Shown: in pieces, positions 1 through 9,046 of the stretch | Numbering within the stretch: position 1 is the stretch's first letter | How the letters are laid out: every line of letters starts with the position of its first letter | Assembly (NCBI RefSeq): GCF_036010665.1 | Contig: NZ_CP108581.1 | Coordinates: forward strand, 3,267,501 to 3,331,500 | DNA length: 64,000 nt | From: Microbispora sp. NBC_01189 | GTDB taxonomy: Bacteria; Actinomycetota; Actinomycetes; Streptosporangiales; Streptosporangiaceae | Reading direction: 5' to 3' | Notes under the pieces: generated by a model | What the model was told of the DNA's origin: nothing | The model's database searches: none | Seen by the model: the letters and a program-made list of their open reading frames with translations, nothing else | Program-made: the position numbers and the translations under genes

Positions 1-612
1 CATCGTGTCGCGCTCCACGAGGGCGTACCGCCGCTCGACCAGCGGCCGGGCGATCTCCAGGAGCCGCCAGTCGAAGCTGAGCAGGGCCGATCTGGAGAGC
101 CGGTCGTGCCGGTCGAGCTCGTCGACGACCCGCGTCACGAACCGCCCCGGGTCCGGGCACAGATCGGGACGGGTGGGATCGGACTTGAGCTCCACGTTCA
201 GCCGCACGTCGTCCGCGCCGAGAGCGCCGATCAGGCCCAGCACCGCGCCGAGCGTGGGCATCCGGGTGTCCGGCAGCGGCACCTGCGTGAGCGCGAAGCG
301 GTCGTCCGGCCGCTGCGGCAGCCGTACGCCGACGTCGAGGGTCCGCAGCTGCGGCAGCGTGAGCGCGACGACCGGCCTGCCGACGTACGGGAACATCTCG
401 TCCCCCGGCGTGGCCATGCCGGTGTCCGCGCTGGTCACCGGGGAGACGTGCAGATCGTGGGTGAGCACGAGCTGCCCGTCGGCCGACATGGCGACGTCGA
501 ACTCGAGAGCGTCGACCCCGAGCTCCAGCGCGAAGGCCAGGCCGGGCAGCGTGTTCTCGGGCCGCAGCCCCCGCGCTCCACGGTGCCCGTGCAGCTCAAC
601 GTATCCGTGCAC
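1..612 (-). CDS. Glycerophosphodiester phosphodiesterase family protein (C-terminus off the window)
   Basis: Reverse-strand reading frame that starts at a GTG and runs off the left edge after 204 codons. The N-terminus carries the GDPD signature: HGHRGARGLRPENT, then LEFDVAMSADGQLVLTHD, which supply the catalytic His pair and the acidic metal ligands (E and D) of the TIM-barrel phosphodiesterase. A later NVELK motif is also typical. Family enzymes hydrolyse glycerophosphodiesters to glycerol 3-phosphate and an alcohol. No signal peptide is visible at the chosen start, so a cytosolic enzyme is likely. The GTG was chosen because it lies just before the first conserved motif. The missing C-terminus prevents subclass assignment. 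Confidence 0.88.
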   Translation of the reverse strand, partial: MHGYVELHGHRGARGLRPENTLPGLAFALELGVDALEFDVAMSADGQLVLTHDLHVSPVTSADTGMATPGDEMFPYVGRPVVALTLPQLRTLDVGVRLPQRPDDRFALTQVPLPDTRMPTLGAVLGLIGALGADDVRLNVELKSDPTRPDLCPDPGRFVTRVVDELDRHDRLSRSALLSFDWRLLEIARPLVERRYALVERDTM

Positions 613-685
613 AGCGGCGTACCCTACCGGCCCGCCGGGGTGACGCGGGTGATCCCCCGGTTTCGGGCGCGTACGCCACGAACAA

Positions 686-1975
<1,290 letters not shown>

Positions 1976-1996
1976 ATCTCCCGAACCACGACGAAA

Positions 1997-2022
1997 GCCC
2001 CTGACGCAAGCGCGGCAGGGGC
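1997..2022 (-). promoter_or_regulatory. Inverted repeat in the purA leader
   Basis: GCCCCTG (1997-2003) and CAGGGGC (2016-2022) form a 7-bp GC-rich stem with a 12-nt loop, about 22 nt upstream of the purA ATG. Read in the purA direction the stem is followed by TTT, which resembles a short intrinsic terminator or attenuator. It could instead close the transcript of an upstream gene. Function is inferred only from position and shape. Confidence 0.4.
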
Positions 2023-2151
2023 CTCTTGCACACAGAGACTACCCGAGGGCCGCGCCGGCGGTGAACGGCGTCTTAACTCGCGAGACGGAGCCTCGTCGGC
2101 CCTCGGATGCCGCTGCGTTCCCGAGTCACGCCCGAGTCGTGCGGGAGCTCG

Positions 2152-2574
2152 TCAGGAGGCGGTCGCGAGCGCCTCCGCGGCGGCCGTGCTGCTGTCGCGC
2201 AGGAACTGGGCGCAGCGCTCGGCCTCGTCCTTCTCGCCGATCGCCTGGGCGGCCCTGGCCAGGGCGTTCAGGCAGCGCAGGAACCCCTGGTTCGGCTCGT
2301 GCTCCCACGGGATCGGGCCGTGGCCCTTCCAGCCCGCGCGGCGAAGCTGGTCGAGACCACGGTGGTAGCCGGTGCGGGCGAACGCGTACGAGGTGACGGC
2401 GTGGCCGGAGGCGAAGTAGTCGTCGGCGAGCGCGCCCCAGGCCGCCGGGTAGGCGGGGAAGCGCGCGGCCACGTCGGCCGCCTTGGCGCCCGACTCGAGC
2501 ATCTGCCGCGCCTCGGCGTTGTCGGGCAGCAGGGCGGGCGGCGGGCCGGCGAGGAGGTTCTCGTGCGTTTCCAT
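2152..2574 (-). CDS. DUF3151 family protein
   Basis: A 140-residue protein that I place in the DUF3151 family, which is conserved in actinobacteria; no biochemical role is established. I recognise it by the segment AWGALADDYFASG and the later GYHRGLDQLRRAGWKGHGP, plus its position beside fba. The start is set at METHENLL because the longer upstream reading runs through the strong hairpin behind fba. The C-terminal half is helical, with an NALARAAQAIGE stretch. It is soluble, with no signal or membrane segment. It is probably expressed separately from fba because of that hairpin. Confidence 0.85.
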   Translation of the reverse strand: METHENLLAGPPPALLPDNAEARQMLESGAKAADVAARFPAYPAAWGALADDYFASGHAVTSYAFARTGYHRGLDQLRRAGWKGHGPIPWEHEPNQGFLRCLNALARAAQAIGEKDEAERCAQFLRDSSTAAAEALATAS

Positions 2575-2620
2575 GGGGACAGTTCTACCTGCCGAACACC
2601 CCGAGGGGTATGGTCCCGCC

Positions 2621-2665
2621 GGTGGGAACGGAAGATCGATACGAGAATGATCTTCCGATCCCACC
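2621..2665 (-). terminator. Strong hairpin between fba and the DUF3151 gene
   Basis: GGTGGGA and GGAAGATC (2621-2637) pair with GATCTTCC and TCCCACC (2649-2665). This gives about 15 bp with one internal 2x2 mismatch and an 11-nt loop. It lies 12 nt beyond the fba stop on the reverse strand, so it most likely terminates the fba transcript. There is no long T-run, as is common in actinomycetes. Confidence 0.7.
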
Positions 2666-2676
2666 GGGTACGCCCG

Positions 2677-3699
2677 CTACTTGAGCTTGGTGCCCGCGGA
2701 CTTGAGGTGCTGGCAGGCCTCGACGATGCGCTGCGCCATGCCGCCCTCGGCGGCCTTGCCGTACGCGCGCGGGTCGTAGGCCTTCTTGTTGCCGACCTCG
2801 CCGTCGATCTTCAGCACGCCGTCGTAGTTGCGGAACATGTGGTCCACGATCGGGCGGGTGAAGGCGTACTGCGTGTCGGTGTCGATGTTCATCTTCACCA
2901 CGCCGTACGAGATCGACTCGTGGATCTCCTCCATGGCCGAGCCGGAGCCGCCGTGGAAGACGAGGGCGAACGGCTTCTCCTTGCCGTACTTCGCGCCGAC
3001 GGCCTCCTGGATCTCCTTGAGCACGCTCGGGCGGAGCTTGACGTGGCCCGGCTTGTAGACGCCGTGCACGTTGCCGAAGGTGGCGGCCACGATGTAGCGG
3101 CCCCGCTCGCCCAGGCCGAGGGTCTCGGCGACGGCCAGCGCGTCCTCGGGCGTCGTGTAGAGCTTCTCGTTGATCTCGCCGACGACGCCGTCCTCCTCGC
3201 CGCCGACGACGCCGATCTCGATCTCCAGGATCACCTTGGCGGCGGCGGTCTTGTCCAGCAGTTCGCTGGCGATCTGGAGGTTCTCGTCCAGCGGCACGGC
3301 GGAGCCGTCCCACATGTGCGACTGGAACAGCGGGTCCTGGCCACGCGCGACGCGCTCGGCGGAGATGTCCAGCAGCGGGCGGACGAAAGAGCCCAGCTTG
3401 TCCTTGGGGCAGTGGTCGGTGTGCAGGCCGACCGTCACCGGGTACTTCTCGGCGACCACACGGGCGAACTCGGCGAACGCCACCGACCCGGTGACCATGT
3501 CCTTCACGGTGGTGCCGGACAGGAACTCAGCCCCTCCGGTCGACACCTGGATGATCCCGTCGCTCTCCGCCTCCGCGAAGCCACGCAGCGCGGCGTGCAG
3601 GGTCTGCGACGAGGTCACGTTGATCGCCGGGTACGCGAAGCCGCCCGCTTTGGCGCGGTCGAACATCTCGGCGTAGACCTCTGGAGTCGCGATAGGCAT
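2677..3699 (-). CDS. fba: Class II fructose-bisphosphate aldolase
   Basis: Zinc-dependent aldolase of glycolysis and gluconeogenesis that interconverts fructose 1,6-bisphosphate with dihydroxyacetone phosphate and glyceraldehyde 3-phosphate. It has 340 residues, as expected for the class II long form. Metal-binding motifs are visible: HTDHCPKD near residue 96, EIEIGVVGGEED in the middle, and VFHGGSGS near residue 250. NMDTDTQYA-like NIDTDTQYAF supplies the substrate-binding Asp/Asn. The ATG is followed by PIATPEVYAEMF, a usual N-terminus, and is preceded by an AAGGAGA ribosome site. Confidence 0.97.
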   Translation of the reverse strand: MPIATPEVYAEMFDRAKAGGFAYPAINVTSSQTLHAALRGFAEAESDGIIQVSTGGAEFLSGTTVKDMVTGSVAFAEFARVVAEKYPVTVGLHTDHCPKDKLGSFVRPLLDISAERVARGQDPLFQSHMWDGSAVPLDENLQIASELLDKTAAAKVILEIEIGVVGGEEDGVVGEINEKLYTTPEDALAVAETLGLGERGRYIVAATFGNVHGVYKPGHVKLRPSVLKEIQEAVGAKYGKEKPFALVFHGGSGSAMEEIHESISYGVVKMNIDTDTQYAFTRPIVDHMFRNYDGVLKIDGEVGNKKAYDPRAYGKAAEGGMAQRIVEACQHLKSAGTKLK

Positions 3700-3876
3700 G
3701 CGAAGTCATCTCCTTCTGACGGTATGCGGCGTGGCCAGTATCCCGAAGGCCGCGCCGATCCGGAAAGCCGGGCCGGGTCGAGGCCGCCGAAAGCCGCGGT
3801 CATTCCGCGACTCGGGTTTTCCACAGCCGTTGTCGCTTCTCAGTCTCATCTCATCACGGACAGGTAGGCTCGCCCC

Positions 3877-4581
3877 GTGGACGTGCTCTTGGACCTTCTT
3901 GACCCGAAGTGGTGGCTGGGGATGCTCGGCGCCTTCGCCACGATCGGCGTCATCGCCATCGTGTTCGCGGAGACGGGGCTGCTCGTCGGGTTCTTCCTGC
4001 CCGGCGACTCGCTGCTCGTGACCGCTGGAATTTTCAGTACCGCCGCGGCGGCCCAGGGGTTCGGGATCGCGCCGCTGTCGCTGCCGACCCTGCTGATCGG
4101 CGCGCCGCTGGCCGCGATCGCGGGGGCACAGCTGGGTCACTTCCTGGGCGTGAAGGTCGGCCGGAGGATGTTCGACAAGCCGGACTCCCGGCTGTTCAAG
4201 AGAGAGCACGTCGAGAAGGCGGAGCACTACTTCGAGAAGTTCGGCCCCGCGAAGGCCGTGGTCGTCGCGCGGTTCATGCCGATCGTCCGCACCTTCATGA
4301 ATCCCGTGGCCGGCGTCCTGGAGATGGACGCGCGCCGGTTCTTCGTCTGGAACGTCGTCGGCGGCGTCGCCTGGGTCGAGGCGCTGCTGCTGCTCGGCTA
4401 CTTCCTCGGCAAGAGGGTCGACGGCATCGACAGGTACATCCTTCCCGGCGTCTTCGTCGTCATCCTCCTGTCGATCATCCCCATCGTGCGTGAAGTGATC
4501 AAGAGCCGCCGGGCCGCCGTCGTCGTGCCGAAGGGCCGCCACCACGCCGGCGCGGAGCAGCGGAACCACCCCGGCGTCTGA
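3877..4581 (+). CDS. DedA family membrane protein
   Basis: A 234-residue multi-pass membrane protein of the DedA/SNARE-associated (VTT) family. Family members are thought to act as lipid flippases or proton-dependent transporters that maintain membrane homeostasis. Visible features are the E-TG-GFFLPGDS segment near residues 33-47 and the basic loop F-RFMPIVRTF-NPVAG (about 130-145), which carries the conserved arginines and proline. At least four hydrophobic segments are present. It starts at GTG. The tail is basic and hydrophilic (residues 210-234). It is divergent from fba. Confidence 0.9.
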   Translation: MDVLLDLLDPKWWLGMLGAFATIGVIAIVFAETGLLVGFFLPGDSLLVTAGIFSTAAAAQGFGIAPLSLPTLLIGAPLAAIAGAQLGHFLGVKVGRRMFDKPDSRLFKREHVEKAEHYFEKFGPAKAVVVARFMPIVRTFMNPVAGVLEMDARRFFVWNVVGGVAWVEALLLLGYFLGKRVDGIDRYILPGVFVVILLSIIPIVREVIKSRRAAVVVPKGRHHAGAEQRNHPGV

Positions 4582-4660
4582 CGCGCGCCCGACGATGTGC
4601 GCCCGACGATAAATGACAGCTCAGCACTGAATTTCCCGCACAACCGCTACTCTCCGGGAT

Positions 4661-5107
4661 GTGGGACGCCACAGGTCTGATCCCCTCGGAATCGCGAGGC
4701 TGGCACTCGTCGGCCTGGCGGTCGTGCTGCTGCTCGCCGTGATCGTCATCGGCGGCAGGGCGCTGTTCTCCACGTTCGGATCAGGAGCCTCCGGGGAGCC
4801 CGCGGCCGTGGCGTCCTCGTCCCCGGCGGCCCGGCCCTCCGCGGCGACGTCCCCGCCCCGCGTGCCCACCGTACGGGTGGTGTGCCAGGCCGACCGGTGC
4901 CCGGTGTTCGTCCGGGTGCCGGGCGGCGACGTGCTGGTCGACCGGGACCTGGCCCGGGGCGAGCAGGCGTCCTACTTCGACCCCGAGCTCGACGTCGTCC
5001 TGGACGACGTGAGCACGGTCGAGGTCTTCGCGAACGGGACCGCCAGGTCCCCCGGGCCGCCCGGCGAGCGGCGGGCGTTCAGTGTGACGCGATCCCCAGG
5101 TCCGTGA
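4661..5107 (+). CDS. Membrane-anchored protein with a RodZ C-terminal (DUF4115)-like domain
   Basis: 148 residues with a GTG start. A hydrophobic helix at about residues 11-31 is followed by a Ser/Pro/Ala-rich linker (45-68). The extracytoplasmic part (69-148) contains a C-x4-C pair (VVCQADRCPVFVRV) and a VEVFANG segment. The pattern of beta strands followed by an NG turn resembles the DUF4115 domain at the end of RodZ, but this is my comparison by eye and is not secure. The last 29 nt overlap the 3' end of pyrE, which converges on it. Confidence 0.6.
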   Translation: MGRHRSDPLGIARLALVGLAVVLLLAVIVIGGRALFSTFGSGASGEPAAVASSSPAARPSAATSPPRVPTVRVVCQADRCPVFVRVPGGDVLVDRDLARGEQASYFDPELDVVLDDVSTVEVFANGTARSPGPPGERRAFSVTRSPGP

Positions 5108-5621
5108 GCGTGTAGGCGGAGCGGTAGGGCACCCCGGTCGCCGCCAGCGCCTCGTCGCCGCCCCGGTGCACGATCGTCGCGATGCCCATGACCTCCGCGC
5201 CCGCCTCGCGCAGCGCCTCCACGGCGGTGAGCACCGACCCGCCGGTCGTGGTGGTGTCCTCCACCGCGAGCACCCGGCGTCCGACGACGTCGGGGCCCTC
5301 GATCCTGCGCTGCAGGCCGTGGGCCTTGCCCGCCTTGCGGACGACGAAGGCGTCGAGCGCGCGGCCCCGGGCCGCCGCCGCGTGCAGCATCGCCGTCGCC
5401 ACGGGGTCCGCGCCCAGCGTCAGGCCGCCGACCGCCTCGTAGCCGAGATCCTCGGTGAGGTCGAGCATGACCCGCCCCACCAGGGGCGCCGCCACGCCGT
5501 CGAGGGTGATGCGGCGCAGGTCGACGTACCAGTCGGCCTCCTTGCCCGAGGACAGCACGACCCGCCCGTGCACGACGCCCTTGTTCTTGATCTCGTCCAG
5601 CAGCTTCTCGCGGTCACTCAT
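5079..5621 (-). CDS. pyrE: Orotate phosphoribosyltransferase
   Basis: Transfers the phosphoribosyl group of PRPP to orotate, giving OMP in pyrimidine synthesis. It has 180 residues. The PRPP-binding signature VLAVEDTTTTGGSVLTA lies near residues 112-128. The flexible-loop region with a basic KAGKAHGLQ stretch precedes it. SSGKEADWYVDLRRITL near the N-terminus is the usual orotate-site segment. The ATG is followed by SDREKLLDEI. Its 3' end overlaps the convergent membrane protein gene by 29 nt, so the two transcripts are antisense there. Confidence 0.96.
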   Translation of the reverse strand: MSDREKLLDEIKNKGVVHGRVVLSSGKEADWYVDLRRITLDGVAAPLVGRVMLDLTEDLGYEAVGGLTLGADPVATAMLHAAAARGRALDAFVVRKAGKAHGLQRRIEGPDVVGRRVLAVEDTTTTGGSVLTAVEALREAGAEVMGIATIVHRGGDEALAATGVPYRSAYTLTDLGIASH

Positions 5622-5761
5622 GGGCCTCAGCGTACGGCCGGCCCGGTGGGAAGGTTCGCAGGGGCCGACGGCTACGGAGAGTAAAGGCCGGGCTGCGGTT
5701 TAGCCAGGACGCGGACTGCGGAATGATTGGCGATGCAACTCATCGTAATCGCGAGGTCGCA

Positions 5762-8700
5762 ATGCGTAGACAAGTCCGGCTTACCGACGTGGAGCTGCTC
5801 GAAGCCGTCCGGGGAGGCGACATGGCGGCGTACGGAACGCTCTACCGGCGTCACTCCGCCGCCGCCCGGTCCCTGGCCCGGCAGCTCACGCAGAGTGAGG
5901 AGGCGGCCGAGAACCTCCTCGTCGAGATCTTCGCGAGGCTGCTGGAACTGGTGCGGTGCGGCGGCGGCCCCGCCTCCGCCTTCCGGCCCTACCTGCTGGC
6001 GTCGCTGCGCCGCTACGCGGCCACCGGGGTGGTCGACCTCGCCGACGGCGACTCCCTGTACGTGGACCCCGAGCTGAAGGGGCTCGAACGCGCGCCGCTC
6101 GCCCGCGCCTATCTCTCGCTGCCGGAGCGCTGGCGCATGGTGCTGTGGCACGTAGAGGTCGAGGGAGCCGGCCCGGCGGAGGCGGGCCCGCTGCTCGGGC
6201 TCTCGGGACGGGCGGCCGTCGAGCTCACCGGGAGGGCCCGCCGGGCGCTGCGGGAGGCGTACGTGCGGCTGCGCCTGGACGGCGGCCCGCGCGAGGAGTG
6301 CCGGCCGATCCTCATCACGATCCTGCGTTACATGGAGAACGGCCTGCCGAAGCAGGAGGCCGCCGACGTCGACGGGCACGTCGCCGAGTGCATCGACTGC
6401 CGGTCGGTCTTCCTGGAGATGGTGGACCTCACGCAGGGGCTGCGGGACGTCGTCGGCCAGCTTGTCGCGGGGCCGGCCGTGGACGACTACCTCGCGGACC
6501 TCGCCGCGCACACGCGGCACGACCAGGCGCCCGGCGGGGAGGGCAGGGCGGGCGCCCTGGCCGGCCTGCGGGCCGCCTACGACAGAGCCGGGGTCTCCGT
6601 GCGGAGCGCCTGGACGGGCGCGGTCGCGGCGCTCGGGGCCACCGGCGACCGGGTGCGGACGCCCCTCGCACGAATGCCGGCCCTCGTGGGAAGCGTGCCG
6701 GCGCCGTACCGCGCGGTGCTGGGCGGCATCGCCGTGGCCGGCCTGGCGACGGTGGCCTTCCTGCTCGTCGCCGAACCGGCGGGCGTGCTTCCGGTGAACA
6801 TCTCAGCGTCGCCGGGCCGGACGGGCGAGCCGGGCGGAGCCCCGGACCGGCAGGGACCCGCCACCGGCACATCTGGCACTGCGGGCATTCCCGGCACACA
6901 TGACACTCCCGGCACGGCTCTCGCACAGGGAGCGGCGCCGGACGAGCCGGTCAGTCGCGCGACACCGGCCGGGACGGTGGCGATGCCGGAGCCGGCCCGG
7001 CCGGACGGCCCGGTCCTGCCGCCGCGAGACGGCCGAGGGCACGCCGGGTGGCCTCCGCCTTCCCGCCACTCCTCCGATGCCCGGGTGAACGCGGGGCACG
7101 CTCCCGCACAGGAGGGCCGCTCCTCGGTCCCGGAACGGCAGCGGGTGCGCCGGCAGGTTCCTCGTGCGCCGTACAAGACGAACCGTGAACAGGGCCACTG
7201 GGAGGCGCACGAGCAGTTCCCCACCCGCCAGGAGGTGCGGCAGCGGGTTCCCGGGCAGGCCCGCGCCGACGTGCGGGAGCACGCCGTGCGGGAGCACGCC
7301 GTGCGGGAGCACGCCGTGCGGAACCACGACATGCGGGATCGCGCCGGACGGCGCATCCGGCCGGGCGGCGAGAAGACGGGGAAGCGGCACGTCGCGCGGA
7401 TACCGCACCCCGGCGCGGCCGGGCCGGTCGTCGCCATCGACCCGCTCGGCGCCCTGCTGCGCGGGCAGCCGGGGCTCGTCGCCGTACGGCTGCGCAACGC
7501 GGGCGGCGCAGCCACGGAGGGGCAGAACGCGGACGGGGAGAAATCAGAGGGGGAGAACGCGGACGAGGAGAACGCGGGACGGGACGAGGCGCAAGGGGAG
7601 GGCGAGGTCGTCGCGACCGTGACGCTCCCGCCGGGAGTCAGATTCGTGGCGCGGAGCCGGTACGGGCGGGCCGGCGCACCTTCCGGCGCGCACCAGGACG
7701 GGCACGCGAAGGACGGGCACGCGAAGGACGGGCACGCGAAAGGCGGGGATGCGAAGGACGGCGGTACGGGGGACGGATGGACCTGCACGGCGGAGGGCCG
7801 GGTCGTGCGGTGCGCCCGAGGGCCGCTGGCGGCCGGGGAGGTGACCGCGATCTTCCTGAAGGTGGCCGTGGCCGCGGACGCGCCCACGGGGAGGGCGTTC
7901 ACGGTCCGGGTCCGCTCGGGGCGGACGGAGGCCACCGCGCGATCGACGGCGGGAGTACGCGGGTCGGGTGTGGCGGCCCGGTTCGCCGCCGACGGCCATC
8001 TCGTGACGCGGGTCGTCGGCAACGCGCTCGTGAGCACCGCCGCGCCGCCCGTGCCCTGCGGCGCCGCCGCATCCGCCGCTCCCGGTCGTGGCCCGGGCGT
8101 CAGCGTGCCCGTCGACCTCGACGCGGACGACTCGACGCCGACGTCGAGTTGCGCCGATCTCGCTCTGCCCGGGGCCGGCCGGGTGCTGTGGGCCGGGCTC
8201 TACTGGTCGGCGGACGGCAGGCGGGCGAGTCCCACCGGCGACGTCCGGGTGCGGGCACCGGGCAGCCCGGCGTACGTCACCGTGCGCGCGGCCGAGATCG
8301 CGCGGCGGAATCTGCCGACGGGTCCCGGCTACCAGGCGTTCGCCGACGTCACGTCACTGGTCCGCGCCGCGGGCGGGGGCCGCTGGTGGGTCGCCGGGGC
8401 GGCCCCGGCGCGTACGGGGACGGTCCGGCATGCCGCCTGGGGCCTGGTGGTGCTGGCCGTGGACGAGCGGCAGCCGTACACGAGGGTGGTGGTCCTGGAC
8501 GCCGCGGCCGTCGTCGGGGCCGAGGAGGAGGCGCTGCGGATCCCTCTCGACGGCCTGGCTCCCGGTGGCGCCCCGGCGCGGATCGACCTGATGGTGTGGA
8601 ACGCCGAGGGGGTGAGGGCCGGGATCGCCACCGGCGGCGGCCGGGGTCGCGGCGAGGACGGGCGGGACGCGGGTGTCCTCGCCGCGGGCGCCACCGGCGG

Positions 8701-8818
8701 CGTCGCGGTGGACTCACTCCACACGCTGCTGGGGCGCCGCCCCACGCTGCGTCTCGCCACCAGGCGGGAGCCGGCCTTCTTCGGGGTCGCGGTGGTGAGC
8801 GCGAGGACGTGGTCCTGA
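5762..8818 (+). CDS. ECF-type sigma factor fused to a zinc-binding anti-sigma motif, a membrane helix and a large exported domain
   Basis: 1018 residues from an ATG that has GAGG upstream. Residues 8-95 look like sigma region 2 (LLEAVRGGDMAAYGTLYRRH). Residues 117-175 look like region 4 (LSLPERWRMVLWHVEVEG). A zinc-binding ZAS motif, H-x3-C-x2-C, lies near 206-213 (HVAECIDC). One hydrophobic helix (about 319-341) is followed by a Pro/Gly-rich region with VREHA and DGHAK tandem repeats (about 505-520 and 645-660). The last 270 residues look beta-rich, with VLWAGLYWSADG and a motif-poor tail. The layout recalls the ECF52/ECF53-style families, in which sigma, anti-sigma and an external domain share one chain; this match is from memory. 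A signal sensed outside could release the sigma part. Confidence 0.75.
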   Translation: MRRQVRLTDVELLEAVRGGDMAAYGTLYRRHSAAARSLARQLTQSEEAAENLLVEIFARLLELVRCGGGPASAFRPYLLASLRRYAATGVVDLADGDSLYVDPELKGLERAPLARAYLSLPERWRMVLWHVEVEGAGPAEAGPLLGLSGRAAVELTGRARRALREAYVRLRLDGGPREECRPILITILRYMENGLPKQEAADVDGHVAECIDCRSVFLEMVDLTQGLRDVVGQLVAGPAVDDYLADLAAHTRHDQAPGGEGRAGALAGLRAAYDRAGVSVRSAWTGAVAALGATGDRVRTPLARMPALVGSVPAPYRAVLGGIAVAGLATVAFLLVAEPAGVLPVNISASPGRTGEPGGAPDRQGPATGTSGTAGIPGTHDTPGTALAQGAAPDEPVSRATPAGTVAMPEPARPDGPVLPPRDGRGHAGWPPPSRHSSDARVNAGHAPAQEGRSSVPERQRVRRQVPRAPYKTNREQGHWEAHEQFPTRQEVRQRVPGQARADVREHAVREHAVREHAVRNHDMRDRAGRRIRPGGEKTGKRHVARIPHPGAAGPVVAIDPLGALLRGQPGLVAVRLRNAGGAATEGQNADGEKSEGENADEENAGRDEAQGEGEVVATVTLPPGVRFVARSRYGRAGAPSGAHQDGHAKDGHAKDGHAKGGDAKDGGTGDGWTCTAEGRVVRCARGPLAAGEVTAIFLKVAVAADAPTGRAFTVRVRSGRTEATARSTAGVRGSGVAARFAADGHLVTRVVGNALVSTAAPPVPCGAAASAAPGRGPGVSVPVDLDADDSTPTSSCADLALPGAGRVLWAGLYWSADGRRASPTGDVRVRAPGSPAYVTVRAAEIARRNLPTGPGYQAFADVTSLVRAAGGGRWWVAGAAPARTGTVRHAAWGLVVLAVDERQPYTRVVVLDAAAVVGAEEEALRIPLDGLAPGGAPARIDLMVWNAEGVRAGIATGGGRGRGEDGRDAGVLAAGATGGVAVDSLHTLLGRRPTLRLATRREPAFFGVAVVSARTWS

Positions 8819-9046
8819 CATATTCCGCCTCCCCGAGGGGATGTTTTTCCAAAGGTGACCGATAACGAATGAGTGGCAGGTAATACCTGGACAAACTGGT
8901 ACGGTCGGCATGAACGCTTCCGATTCCAGGGGCCGCGGACGTCCCGATCTCCCATTGGGGGGCGAGGGCTGAATCGCCGGGAATCACCCTCGCGGGAACA
9001 CACGCTTGACTACCCTGAGAGAGCCACGTATGAAGGGCGGTGTCGC

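Noticed and set aside
2107-3867. A 586-codon open frame on the + strand
   Set aside because: It lies antisense to fba and the DUF3151 gene, has Arg/Gly/Val-biased text without motifs, and is the usual high-GC shadow frame.
6577-8037. Long reverse-strand frames opposite the sigma fusion
   Set aside because: They are shadow frames in GC-rich DNA; the repeats in them are mirror images of coding repeats on the other strand.
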